Positions 45,753 through 54,918 of a stretch of 64,000 nt of DNA are shown here, one piece after another; the first letter of the stretch is position 1, and each line of letters begins with the position of its first letter. The DNA is taken from positions 21,625-85,624 of the forward strand of contig NZ_AWFG01000013.1 of the NCBI RefSeq assembly GCF_000682695.1, given 5' to 3'. Below the pieces are notes generated by a model. The model saw nothing but the letters and a program-made list of their open reading frames with translations. It did no database searches and was not told the origin of the DNA. The stretch is from Hyphomonas chukchiensis. GTDB lineage: Bacteria > Pseudomonadota > Alphaproteobacteria > Caulobacterales > Hyphomonadaceae. A program made the position numbers and the translations under genes.

Positions 45753-47489
45753 CTAAAGGTCGCCTAGTGTTTCCAATGCGTCTTCATCACCGTTCAGTGA
45801 AACGCGAACATCCTGATCGAATATCATCGTGGGGGATGTCGCAGGCATATAAGCGGGCCAATCGACAAGTCCGGCATGGTTCGGGTCGCCGGTACGCGCC
45901 AGATGGATAAAGGCATCAGCGATAGTTGCGCTCAGGGCGCGTGCATCGGCCCCGCCGCCAGACATCGTGTCACAACGATCGGTATTGAAAAAGGCAAACG
46001 GGATATCGGCGCAATGGAAAGCCATCGGTCGGCCCTCCAGGATTGGCGTCTGCCACGTGAACTCGTAAAGATACGCTGGTGCTTGTTTCAGATCTGCCTT
46101 CACCTTCGCCTGCCGGATGGCCGCCGCGCGTATCGGCGCTGTCGCAATGCGCGACCAAAGCTCGAATGGTTTCGCTTGAGGCGCTGTCTCTCGGAACGCG
46201 GCAATGATTGCCTCAGTACGTCCCGGATAGGCACGCTCGACACGCTCACGCAAGGCCGATTCCGTCATGGACATGGCTTCGGGATTATTGATCCCGGTCA
46301 CGAACTCGTTCTGGGTGGTGCCGATGATCATGGGCACATCCGCTGATGTCTCGGGCGCAGACTCCTTGAAGGGCCAGGCGGGCAGCACTTTGCCGTCAAC
46401 AACCGGCGCAAAGCTCAGATTGTTGCGAATCTTGCGGATATCTACATAGCCGTCAAAGGGTGCATTTTCGCGCTGCATCACGGCATCGCCTGCCCTTTGC
46501 ATTGTGTCATAAGGCAATGTGTGAAGCTGCTCGACCGAGGCTGCGTCGAGGCCAAGTTCCTTCAGAAACAGATCCGTCAGACGGTGCGAATTTGCGGTCG
46601 TATTGACCATTCCGAACGAGCCGCTCATCACAGCGGCGCTATGGAACAGTCCCTTTGCGGCTGGCATGCCCATCAGCGTGGAAACCTTCGCACCACCGCC
46701 TGACTGTCCAAAGATCATCACCCGGCCCGGGTCACCACCAAAGTTTTCGATATTGTCGCGCACCCATTTTAGGGCGGCGACAATGTCAAGCATTCCGACA
46801 TTGCCGGACGCGGCATACTTGTCGCCATGGGCTGAGAGATCGAGATAGCCGAGAAGATTGAGCCGGTGATTAAGGGTAACCACAACCACGTCGCCGCGCC
46901 GCGACAGGTTCTCGCCACCAAAGGCTGGCAGATCATGTCCAGACCCAGCTGAAAAAGCACCGCCATGCAGCCACACCATGACCGGACGCTTCGCCGTCTG
47001 GTCGGGTCCGGGCGTCCAGACATTCAGGCGAAGGCAGTCTTCCGCCTCGACGCTGTCATTCCATTGGAAAATGAAGGATTCTTCGTCATTGAAGCGGCCC
47101 ATGCCCTTGTCCTGTAAGCAAACAGGGCCGTAGTGTCGCGAGCTGCGCACGCCAGTCCATCTCGCAGGGGGCTTGGGCGGAAGGAACCGGTTCTCGCCGC
47201 CCGTGGGCGCGCCATAGGGCAAGCCCTTGAATCCAAAGATGCCGTTTCGAACAAACCCGGCGACCTTGCCGGATTGCGTATCGACGATCGCGGTATCTTT
47301 TCCCGCTCTCACGGCCGGACCCTCATCTTCTTTCGGACGGGACGCCTGCGACAGATCTGCACTCGCCCCACTGCCGGCGGCGCAGGCCGTTGCCAAACCA
47401 CCAGCCAAGAGTGCAGATCCCTTAAGCACAGCACGACGCGCAATACCCGAGCCGCCTGCTTCCGCCTCACTCCTACCTCTGGTCGCCAT
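45753..47489 (-). CDS. Type-B carboxylesterase, Tat-exported
   Basis: 578 residues from the ATG at 47489 with GGGAGAAG upstream. The N-terminus has a twin-arginine motif (IARRAVLKGSALLAGGLATAC), so export of a folded enzyme, perhaps as a lipoprotein, is likely. The fold is the COesterase type: VWLHGGAFSAGSG oxyanion loop, nucleophile in GQSGGGAK, acidic residue in TQNEF and His in AFHCADIPF. EDCLRLNVWTP is also typical. It lies 98 bases downstream of the TonB receptor gene on the same strand and probably belongs to its transcript. Confidence 0.92.
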   Translation of the reverse strand: MATRGRSEAEAGGSGIARRAVLKGSALLAGGLATACAAGSGASADLSQASRPKEDEGPAVRAGKDTAIVDTQSGKVAGFVRNGIFGFKGLPYGAPTGGENRFLPPKPPARWTGVRSSRHYGPVCLQDKGMGRFNDEESFIFQWNDSVEAEDCLRLNVWTPGPDQTAKRPVMVWLHGGAFSAGSGHDLPAFGGENLSRRGDVVVVTLNHRLNLLGYLDLSAHGDKYAASGNVGMLDIVAALKWVRDNIENFGGDPGRVMIFGQSGGGAKVSTLMGMPAAKGLFHSAAVMSGSFGMVNTTANSHRLTDLFLKELGLDAASVEQLHTLPYDTMQRAGDAVMQRENAPFDGYVDIRKIRNNLSFAPVVDGKVLPAWPFKESAPETSADVPMIIGTTQNEFVTGINNPEAMSMTESALRERVERAYPGRTEAIIAAFRETAPQAKPFELWSRIATAPIRAAAIRQAKVKADLKQAPAYLYEFTWQTPILEGRPMAFHCADIPFAFFNTDRCDTMSGGGADARALSATIADAFIHLARTGDPNHAGLVDWPAYMPATSPTMIFDQDVRVSLNGDEDALETLGDL

Positions 47490-47587
47490 AAGTCTTCTCC
47501 CACAAGCCAGCACAGAAAATGTGCGTCAGGAAGGGAGCGATCCAGCATCAAGACCGCCCCCTCCAGCTCAGTTAAAACTTCGCCGAC

Positions 47588-49804
47588 CTATTTCGTCAGC
47601 AGTCTCAACTGCACGCCAATCGTGCGGGGCCGAGGACCAGCCAGCAATGTTACGCCGTTGGCCGTCGTCGGCCCGCGCTCGTCCGAGAGGTTGTCACCAA
47701 AGAGCCGGATCTCGTAATTGTCGCGGCGGAAGCCCACGCTCGCATCGAATAGCTCATAATTGCCGATGAGTTCTACGGATGCGTCCTGATTCTTACCGGT
47801 ATTGTTGAAGGTGGCCGACGCGTTCGCGTTCAGCTCCCACTTCCCGGAAAGCGGACGGAAGTAGTCCAGATCAACCCGGGCGTTATGCGGCGGCGTATTG
47901 AACAGTGTTTGCCCATTGCCGGCGCGTGGGTCGGCTGCAGCAAACTCAGGAACGATATTGGTGAATTCCGATTTGTTTACGTTGGCAATTGCCGCCAGGC
48001 TCAGACCTTCGACAGGCGTTTCCCACCTGACTTCAACGTCCAGGCCTTGCGTCTTGCCGTCACCCTGGTTGGCGAAGGCTGCGAGACCAATCGACGTATT
48101 GAACGCAGCCTGCAAGTCGGTGAACTTCACATCGTAGACACTTGCTGCAACATTCAGGGCGCCATTCAGGAGGGATCCTTTCACGCCGACTTCAATATTG
48201 CGCAACTCATCCGGACGCAGGGAGATGTCGGTCGGAACGCCATCCGCAATAACAGCATCGGCCTGCGCCTGCGACTGAAGGATGCCACTACGGAATCCTG
48301 TGCCGGCGTTGAAAAACACCGTCCAGTCTTCTGTCGGATAATAGGCAAGGTTCACACGCCATGTTGTTGCGTCGAGATCAGCCTTACTGTTGGCGGGCAC
48401 ACCATTTGACACCGATTCAGAACTGCGGGTGTCCTGATAATAACGAAGTCCGACGAGTGGTACGAGCTTGCCGTCGAACAGGTCATAGCTGATCTCCGAG
48501 AAGACCGAGCTGTTCTCTGTTTTCGTGAGCGTCGTGCCATCAAGTGACAGCGAAGGGAAGTCGAGGTTGAACGTATAGAGGCCCTCGGCTTTCTGGTAAT
48601 ACAGCCCACCGACCCAGTGGAACGGGCCGTCGGTATTGGTCGCGAGACGGAATTCGTTCACGAAGCTGTCGGAATCGCCCCCATTTTTCAGGACGCCCGT
48701 GCCAAGTGGTGGGCCCAGTCCGAGACCGGTGCTGAAGCCGCCCGGCAGGGATTCCTGATAGCTGGTCGCATTCGTCAGCGTGAAATTGCCGAAATCATAG
48801 TTGATCGTGTTGGAGTAAAACCGCGCCTTGCGCTTGTCATAGCCATTCACATCGCCCTGGTTCGCTGCATATGGCGGATCGACAGAGGCGAAGACAGACA
48901 GGAAGTCCTGGTCCGTCGAGAATTCCCAGGCGCGCAGGCGCACAGAAAGGTCATCCGTCGGCTGCCAGAGCAAAACGGCCTGGAGGTTTTTGGCTGTAAT
49001 GTCATTGGCATCGGTCAGACGCGGCTTGCCAACCGGACCGTCTGAATAGACATCCACATAGCCAGCCTGGTAATCATATCCGCCGCTAAGGCGCAGTCCA
49101 AGCTTGTCCTTGATCAAAGGGACTGAGACCGCAGCAGAAACCCTGTAGTTCGGATCGCTTGCATCGGCAGTTGACGACACGGCGGCTTCGCCCTCGGTCG
49201 TGAACTCGCGCATGTCAGGGTTCTTGGTGCGATAGATGATCGCGCCACCCATTGAGCCCTGACCGTAAAGTGTGCCCTGCGGGCCACGCAGAACCTCGAC
49301 TCGCTCAATATCAAAATACTGAAGCGGCGGAGCAGTCTGGTTATTCGGAACGCCGAACGGCGTGTCATCGAGGTAATAGCCAACCATCCCGTCGCCAACC
49401 GGACCACCTGCGCCCGTTCCGCGGAAAGCGAAGATCCGATACCCGGCGCCAATTTGCTGCACCTGCGACGCGCCCGGAATGAGCTCGATCAGGTCGGCAC
49501 CTTCCCGGATGTTACGGTTTGTCAGGGATTCACCGCTGAAGGCCTGGATCGCAAACGGCACATCTTCCAGCGCCTGCGCGCCGGTTTTGGTGGCAGTCAC
49601 GACGATTGTGGCCTCGCGGCGCACGCTGTCATCCGGCGCGGAGGCTTCCTCGCCCTGCGCATCCGCTGGCGCAACAGCAAGGACCGCCATAGCCGACAGC
49701 CCAATCGCACTAGTCGCGGATTTCAATCCTGCGAGTCGCGCAGATTTCAGGAATAAATATTTAGACGATGTCGAATGATCCCGACGAACACGATCAGTGC
49801 CCAT
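47588..49804 (-). CDS. TonB-dependent outer membrane receptor (first of two related)
   Basis: 738 residues with a signal peptide ending near VAPADA. The TonB box region is followed by ATIVVTATKTGAQALEDVPFAIQAFSGESL and the plug domain (IERVEVLRGPQGTLYGQGSMGG). The rest is a 22-strand-like barrel with many aromatic strand ends. AGGAG precedes the ATG. It shares many blocks with the receptor at 62514, including GYYLDD, RVEVLRGPQGTLYGQGS and SYDLFDGKLVPLVGLR, so they are paralogues. A CAATCGATTG operator stands 36 bases upstream. It likely imports the ester-sugar or fragment handled by this locus. Confidence 0.93.
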   Translation of the reverse strand: MGTDRVRRDHSTSSKYLFLKSARLAGLKSATSAIGLSAMAVLAVAPADAQGEEASAPDDSVRREATIVVTATKTGAQALEDVPFAIQAFSGESLTNRNIREGADLIELIPGASQVQQIGAGYRIFAFRGTGAGGPVGDGMVGYYLDDTPFGVPNNQTAPPLQYFDIERVEVLRGPQGTLYGQGSMGGAIIYRTKNPDMREFTTEGEAAVSSTADASDPNYRVSAAVSVPLIKDKLGLRLSGGYDYQAGYVDVYSDGPVGKPRLTDANDITAKNLQAVLLWQPTDDLSVRLRAWEFSTDQDFLSVFASVDPPYAANQGDVNGYDKRKARFYSNTINYDFGNFTLTNATSYQESLPGGFSTGLGLGPPLGTGVLKNGGDSDSFVNEFRLATNTDGPFHWVGGLYYQKAEGLYTFNLDFPSLSLDGTTLTKTENSSVFSEISYDLFDGKLVPLVGLRYYQDTRSSESVSNGVPANSKADLDATTWRVNLAYYPTEDWTVFFNAGTGFRSGILQSQAQADAVIADGVPTDISLRPDELRNIEVGVKGSLLNGALNVAASVYDVKFTDLQAAFNTSIGLAAFANQGDGKTQGLDVEVRWETPVEGLSLAAIANVNKSEFTNIVPEFAAADPRAGNGQTLFNTPPHNARVDLDYFRPLSGKWELNANASATFNNTGKNQDASVELIGNYELFDASVGFRRDNYEIRLFGDNLSDERGPTTANGVTLLAGPRPRTIGVQLRLLTK

Positions 49805-50097
49805 GGCTAGCTCCTCTCCCTATCTACTCGATCTTAAATCCAATCGATTGCATGACTCTTTATCACCGTGTATTGAGCATCGCAATGCACTCAATTAAAT
49901 ATTTGGACAGTGTTGCCATTTGGACATTCCGCCCATCAGACTTCATGCTTGCACTGAACACCCCGCCGCAATACAATCGTTTGTCAGCATCAGTAAAGTT
50001 TGATGCACCCACCTTGTCAGACTCTAATGACGGCCATTGCGTATTCGGCATCGTCATGTCCAACTCAAAACAAAGTACGCATTGGAGGCAATTCGAA
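49805..50097. other. Divergent intergenic region between the TonB receptor and the first SGNH hydrolase
   Basis: The 293 bases hold the promoters of both divergent units and one CAATCGATTG palindrome (49841-49850). The AT-rich stretch 49895-49990 has no gene I can support. An in-frame extension of the hydrolase reading frame through this region lacks signal peptide features and is rejected. Confidence 0.5.
49841..49850. promoter_or_regulatory. CAATCGATTG operator (LacI-type), TonB receptor/SGNH promoter
   Basis: Perfect ten-base palindrome with the central CG typical of LacI-family operators, 36 bases upstream of the receptor start. Same sequence at 54847 and 57854. Confidence 0.65.
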
Positions 50098-50979
50098 GTG
50101 AAGAATGATCCGCTCATCCGTTGGCCTATAACCCTGGCTTTGTCAGCCGCATGTATCGCGCTTCCCTTTGCCGCGAATGCTCAAAGCGCACCGGCAGATG
50201 CGGCGCCACCATGCCAGCTCGAAGACCCCGACGTGACAAGCTTCATGGCCGGCGTCGTTCATGACCTTCTCGATCCGGACAGCAATTTTACCCATCAGTC
50301 CATTAGGGGCGCGCCAGAACTGGCGACCCTGCAAGAGGGCGAGAAATATCGCCAGAAAAACGACTGGGCCTATGTCTGCAAATACAAGGACGCCAATGCT
50401 GCTCTTTCCGGTGAACCGGCCCCGAAAGTCGTCTTCATGGGCGACTCGATAACGGAATTCTGGACTGTCGGCGATAAAGACCTCTTCTCTGATGGCGTGA
50501 TCGGTCGCGGCATCAGCGGCCAGACGAGCACACAAATGGTGGCGCGCTTCTGGCAGGACGTGGTCGCCCTTCATCCAACGGCCGTCCACATCATGGCCGG
50601 CACGAACGATCTTGCCGAAAATACGGGCTATGTGCGAGACGAGGATTACAAGAACAACATTCGCGCCATGGCCGCCATGGCGCAAAGTCAGGGTATTGTC
50701 GTTATTCTTGCCAGCATCCCGCCCGCGAAATCCTTTGGCTGGCGCGCCGACATCAAGCCTGTTGAACGCATCGTCTCGCTCAACCAGTGGCTCAAGGACT
50801 ATGCTGAAGAGATCGGCGGCATTTACGTCGACTATTACGCCGCCCTGGTCGGCGATGAGGGTGAACTGCAGGCCGGATACACGCATGACGGTGTGCACCC
50901 CCAGCGCCTCGGCTATTCTGCCATGCACGATGATGCCGTCGCCGCCATCAAGAAGGCAGTCGCCAAGGCAGAAAACTAG
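50098..50979 (+). CDS. SGNH/GDSL hydrolase (exported esterase) 1
   Basis: 293 residues from a GTG at 50098, chosen because GGAGG lies just upstream and it gives signal peptide LIRWPITLALSAACIALPFAANAQ. Block I is VVFMGDSITEFW, block II GRGISGQTS, block III MAGTNDLAEN and block V HDGVHPQRLGY, so all catalytic Ser, Gly, Asn and Asp/His residues are present. These hydrolases remove acyl groups, often acetate, from sugars or lipids. Together with the next gene it forms an operon of two SGNH enzymes in the esterase locus. Confidence 0.9.
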   Translation: MKNDPLIRWPITLALSAACIALPFAANAQSAPADAAPPCQLEDPDVTSFMAGVVHDLLDPDSNFTHQSIRGAPELATLQEGEKYRQKNDWAYVCKYKDANAALSGEPAPKVVFMGDSITEFWTVGDKDLFSDGVIGRGISGQTSTQMVARFWQDVVALHPTAVHIMAGTNDLAENTGYVRDEDYKNNIRAMAAMAQSQGIVVILASIPPAKSFGWRADIKPVERIVSLNQWLKDYAEEIGGIYVDYYAALVGDEGELQAGYTHDGVHPQRLGYSAMHDDAVAAIKKAVAKAEN

Positions 50980-51034
50980 TCCCCTCCCCCGACCGTCAGG
51001 CTAAAGCGTCGGCAGATTTCAAAGGATGCATTCC

Positions 51035-52312
51035 ATGCGCATTATTGCCATTCACGTCGTAGCGCGGCGAACACTGTTCGCAACCGCCATGCTCGTCGCG
51101 GCTGCCGCGTGCGCGACCATGCCTGACGCTTCGCCAATAGCGACAAGCGATGCGCATTGGGTTGCCTCATGGACAAGCAGCCCCTCCACGCCGATCCCGC
51201 CTGAAATCCTGCCGCCAGGTGTCACCTCGCCACAACTCGAGGGAAACCTGCGCTACCTCATGCGGGTCAGCGCCGGTGGCGACTCGGTACGTATCGCAAT
51301 GTCTGGCGGCCCGAGCGTGCCGAAACTTGCCATAGATGGCGCAACCATCGCGCTCAGTGATACAACCGGAATCAAGCCTGACACGATGCAAAAGCTCACC
51401 TTCAACGATAAGGCTGGCGTCTCCGTGCTTTCGGGAGGAACGGTGTGGAGCGATCCAGTAACCCTGTCTGTCGCGGCAGGCGATGTCGTCGCCATCAGCC
51501 TCTATCTGGTCGATCCCGTCAGTCCGCCACAGGCCGACAAGCAGCTGGTTGTCAGCATGGCACCCGGCGATGACAGGACAAGCGACACAGCCCTCGAAGG
51601 CGCAACGACCGTCGTTGCGCGGCCTCTCGTGACGGCCGTCCTTGTCGATAATCAGGACGTGGACCGCGTGATCGTTGCGTTTGGCGACTCCATTACCGAC
51701 GGGAATGGCAGCCGCGACCCCCTTATGCGCGGATGGCCCGACTATCTGGCGGCACGCTTGCGGGCGGAAGGCATGGAGAATGTCGCCATTGCCAACCAGG
51801 GCATCGGCGGCAACCGCCTGCTCGAGGAAGGGGTGCTTGGCGAAAGCGCCCTAACGCGATTCGACAGGGACGCCCTGTCTGTTCCCGGCGTTACCCACAT
51901 CATCCTGATGGAGGGCATCAATGATATCGGCCTCAGCGGCCTCACTTTGAATGGTATGTCCCAATCATACCGCACGCTCGGCACGAGCGACATCATCGCA
52001 GCCTATTCACAGCTGATCGACCGCGCCCAAGCGCGCGGCGTGACAATCATCGGCGCAACACTCACGCCCGATCTCGGCTCATTCCTTCCCGGTTACGCAA
52101 CGGATGAAAAAGAAGTGATCAGGCAGGAGGTGAACGACTGGATACGGAATGAAGGCGCCTTCGATGCCGTGATTGACTTTGATGCCGTGGTGAGGGATCC
52201 GCAGGATGGAGGCCGCCTGGCTGAGGCTTATAATTCAGGCGATTCGATCCACCCCTCCGACGCCGGCTACAGCGCCATGGCAGATGCCATCGATCTCCAG
52301 ATCTTTCAGTGA
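51035..52312 (+). CDS. SGNH/GDSL hydrolase (exported esterase) 2
   Basis: 425 residues from the ATG at 51035, AAGGA upstream; an ATG nine bases earlier is possible. The signal peptide ends at a lipobox-like AAAC. An N-terminal beta-rich region (~140 residues, AHWVASWTSSPS onward) precedes the SGNH domain, as in the family related to rhamnogalacturonan acetylesterase-like proteins. Block I is VAFGDSITDGNGS, II NQGIGGNRLLEEG, III EGINDIG and V DSIHPSDAGYS. It is 55 bases after the first SGNH gene. Both are probably periplasmic and work on the same substrate. Confidence 0.9.
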   Translation: MRIIAIHVVARRTLFATAMLVAAAACATMPDASPIATSDAHWVASWTSSPSTPIPPEILPPGVTSPQLEGNLRYLMRVSAGGDSVRIAMSGGPSVPKLAIDGATIALSDTTGIKPDTMQKLTFNDKAGVSVLSGGTVWSDPVTLSVAAGDVVAISLYLVDPVSPPQADKQLVVSMAPGDDRTSDTALEGATTVVARPLVTAVLVDNQDVDRVIVAFGDSITDGNGSRDPLMRGWPDYLAARLRAEGMENVAIANQGIGGNRLLEEGVLGESALTRFDRDALSVPGVTHIILMEGINDIGLSGLTLNGMSQSYRTLGTSDIIAAYSQLIDRAQARGVTIIGATLTPDLGSFLPGYATDEKEVIRQEVNDWIRNEGAFDAVIDFDAVVRDPQDGGRLAEAYNSGDSIHPSDAGYSAMADAIDLQIFQ

Positions 52313-52610
52313 AACAATTACCGCCTGACGTGGTAATATCCCTTTACTGACGTGATGCCGGGACCGCACCACCGCGGGGCATTACTCCGAATTCGCCGCG
52401 AGCGGATCCAGGCAAGATATATCTTTAGCGCCATTCGGGAATTTCCCATCTCGCCTATTTTCCATTTCCGGCCAATCGATTTGCGTGCCGGACGCCACAC
52501 TTGCTTGCATAACGCGAAATGCCCCATATGTTTTACAAAATTCTTGTATTTCTTGGGTTGGCAGATAAGAAACAAGCGGCGTGGGCAGGCGCAAGTTTGG
52601 AGCAAAAACA
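52313..52610. promoter_or_regulatory. Upstream region of the LacI-family regulator with an operator-like site
   Basis: The 298 bases contain no gene. CAATCGATTT at 52473-52482 matches the CAATCGATTG palindrome in nine of ten positions and lies 128 bases before the regulator start, so autoregulation is possible. Confidence 0.5.
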
Positions 52611-53627
52611 ATGAACAAGCGCGTAACCATGAGCGAGCTGGCGAAGCAGGCTCAAGTCGATATTTCGACGGTATCGCGCGCATTGGCCGACAGCCCCCTC
52701 GTGAAACAGAAGACCAAAGATCACATCATGAAACTCGCCGATGAGCTCGGCTATGTGGTCAATGCTTCCGCGCAAAGCCTGCGGCGCCAGTCCAGCAACA
52801 TGCTCGGAATCGTGATCCCGATCGATGCGAAGTCCGAACAGACCATTTCGGATCCCTTCTATCTGGAAATGGTTGGTGCGGTGTCAAACGCCGCTGCACG
52901 GGCTGGCTATGATCTGGTCATAAGTCTTCCCCAGTCCGAGAGTCAGATTGCTGAGCGTCGTCTCCTGCAGACGGGCCGGGCTGACGGCCTGATCGTGATT
53001 GGGCAAGCCGGCCGGTCAGATCGGCTGAACGAAGCCAGCGACCTTCGCAAGAATGTCGTGGTCTGGGGCGGCCGCTTCGCGCACAACCGTTACACCTTTG
53101 TCGGCAGTGACAACGAAAAAGGGGGCCGCCTCGCGGCTGAACATCTCTTTTCCGTGGGCCGCCGACGCATACTGTTTCTGGGCGATGTCTCGCTTCCGGA
53201 AGTGCAGCTGCGCTATGACGGCTTTGCCGCAGTCCACACCAAAGCCCGCAAGTCCCATGACAAACGTCTCATTCTTCCCGTGAACTTCGGTGGCCGCAAA
53301 GCCTACAAGGCCGTGATCGACTTTGCGAAATCCGGTGTGGAATTTGACGCGATCTTTGCGGCATCCGACGTGCTGGCCATGGCCGCGATCCACGCCCTTC
53401 ACTCCGTCAAGCTGAGTGTTCCGAATGATGTCAGCGTCGTGGGCTATGACAATATCGGCCAGTCTGCTCTCTCGACCCCTGCCCTGACCACGATCAACCA
53501 GAACATTGCGCAAGGCGGCGAGCTCCTGGTTTCCCTGCTCCTGAAAAAGATCAATGGAGAGCGGGTCAGATCACGCCTGACGAATACCGAACTTGTTGTC
53601 CGTCAGTCCAGCGTTCCAACGCGATAG
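52611..53627 (+). CDS. LacI-family transcriptional regulator
   Basis: 338 residues from the ATG at 52611 with TTTGGAGC upstream. The N-terminal helix-turn-helix MSELAKQAQVDISTVSRALADSPLVKQKTKDHIMKLADELGYVVN and hinge ASAQSLRRQSSNMLGIVIP are standard. The periplasmic-binding-like core has ADGLIVIG, GSDNEKGGRLAAEHL, DAIFAASDVLAMAAIHAL, VPNDVSVVGYDNIGQSAL and STPALTTINQN. It is in the centre of the esterase/sugar locus and is the natural candidate to bind the six CAAnCGnTTG palindromes. The inducer is unknown. Confidence 0.93.
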   Translation: MNKRVTMSELAKQAQVDISTVSRALADSPLVKQKTKDHIMKLADELGYVVNASAQSLRRQSSNMLGIVIPIDAKSEQTISDPFYLEMVGAVSNAAARAGYDLVISLPQSESQIAERRLLQTGRADGLIVIGQAGRSDRLNEASDLRKNVVVWGGRFAHNRYTFVGSDNEKGGRLAAEHLFSVGRRRILFLGDVSLPEVQLRYDGFAAVHTKARKSHDKRLILPVNFGGRKAYKAVIDFAKSGVEFDAIFAASDVLAMAAIHALHSVKLSVPNDVSVVGYDNIGQSALSTPALTTINQNIAQGGELLVSLLLKKINGERVRSRLTNTELVVRQSSVPTR

Positions 53628-53644
53628 CCCATCGCACGCACTGG

Positions 53645-54772
53645 CTAGGCTCCGTCAGCCAGGCTTCTTCCCAATAGTGCCGTCATTTGGTCCCGCCCCG
53701 GAAGCGCGACAGTTGCAACCGGCGCGAATGTCAGCTGCAACGAGGGATCCGCCATTTCGGTATAGGGAGCAATCAGCGTGAGCTGACCCGCCGGAAAGTC
53801 TGCGTCCATCACGCTGGCACCAAACAGATGTTCGATATCCGGTATAACACTCGTCGTCCCGCGATACTGGATCCAGGGGCCACGCAGGGATTCACTTACA
53901 TATAGCCGCTGGTCTTTGACGATTTCATCATCAGGCTGATCTTCCGAAATGCGATTGCAGGCAGAAATGATGAGCCAGTATTGCTGATTGCTTGCATCAA
54001 AATAGATCTTCGGAACTTCGGCCTGCGTAAACTCATCGCCATCGGGCAACAGCATCGGCGGAAGCAACTCGTCCACGACGAAGTCCCCGCTATCATTCCG
54101 GGACAGGATCGCATGCGCCACAGCGGGCTGCAAAGGCGCAGCCTTGGCCGCCCAGAGCGCATGGATTCTGTCTCCATGCATGAACAGGAACGGGTCGCGC
54201 CAGGCCAGGATCGGACCACCTGATTCGCCACAATTAGCACCCAGCATCTCACGCTCGCCGAGGAAGTAACCCGCGGCACGAATGGAGTCGTAATCGCGTA
54301 CCGGGTCTGAAACAGGCGTCAGGGGCAATCCTGGCACATTGTCTGGCACAGCGCTTTCCGCGATACAGATGGTTTGAAGAAACCGCCGATCCATCGAGAC
54401 CCTTGGCAGGCCGGTATAAGCAAACAGAAACTTCCCATCGCTGTCTTTTAGGGTGGATCCGCTCCATATATTATCGCTCAAGGTCACATTCGGCTCAGAG
54501 CTTGATTGCACGACCGCGCCGCGGTCGTGCCATGACGCTCCGGCGTCTTCGCTTTCAAAATGCCGGATATGGAATGTAAAATCATTCCTCTGTGCCGGTG
54601 AGGTTGGACGTCCCTCGGAATCCTTCCGGGCAAAGGCCAGACAATACAGGTGATCCTTGCCCTCAGACTTGCAGGTCCATGAGTCCCACAGCCATAGGTC
54701 TGGATGCACGATACCTTTGGTAAAGCGCGTTGCCGATGCCTCCGGGACATTCACACTAACTTTCGATCTCAT
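53645..54772 (-). CDS. GH68-like glycosidase (sucrose/fructan type), cytoplasmic
   Basis: 375 residues, no signal peptide. It has the five-bladed propeller signatures of GH68: WLWDSW with nucleophile candidate D30, IWSGSTL (102-108), stabiliser in WRDPFLF (191-197), and the acid/base candidate E252 in QAEVPKIYF. GH68 enzymes are levansucrases, inulosucrases and beta-fructofuranosidases; GH32 and GH43 share the fold, so the exact family needs a profile search. Lack of a signal suggests cleavage of imported sugar. AAGGA precedes the ATG, and a CAATCGATTG operator lies 74 bases upstream. It may form its own transcript. Confidence 0.75.
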   Translation of the reverse strand: MRSKVSVNVPEASATRFTKGIVHPDLWLWDSWTCKSEGKDHLYCLAFARKDSEGRPTSPAQRNDFTFHIRHFESEDAGASWHDRGAVVQSSSEPNVTLSDNIWSGSTLKDSDGKFLFAYTGLPRVSMDRRFLQTICIAESAVPDNVPGLPLTPVSDPVRDYDSIRAAGYFLGEREMLGANCGESGGPILAWRDPFLFMHGDRIHALWAAKAAPLQPAVAHAILSRNDSGDFVVDELLPPMLLPDGDEFTQAEVPKIYFDASNQQYWLIISACNRISEDQPDDEIVKDQRLYVSESLRGPWIQYRGTTSVIPDIEHLFGASVMDADFPAGQLTLIAPYTEMADPSLQLTFAPVATVALPGRDQMTALLGRSLADGA

Positions 54773-54846
54773 AAGGTCCTTCGTCCCCGGACTGATAGAG
54801 GCCCGGTAAGGCTTTGGCGTTTCGATTGCTTGTCTACCGCAATATA

Positions 54847-54856
54847 CAATCGATTG
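54847..54856. promoter_or_regulatory. CAATCGATTG operator upstream of the GH68-like gene
   Basis: Perfect ten-base palindrome. Flanking AATATA on the left and TATATT on the right extend the symmetry with a single extra base. It lies 74 bases before the GH68-like start. Confidence 0.65.
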
Positions 54857-54918
54857 CTATATTCATTCGTAACGACAGACACCCTGTGTGGTCGCATGGG
54901 ATCGCGCAGAGCGCAGAC

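Noticed and set aside
49768..50097. N-terminal extension of the first SGNH hydrolase to an ATG far upstream
   Set aside because: The added residues form no signal peptide, and the GTG at 50098 has GGAGG and a clear signal peptide after it.
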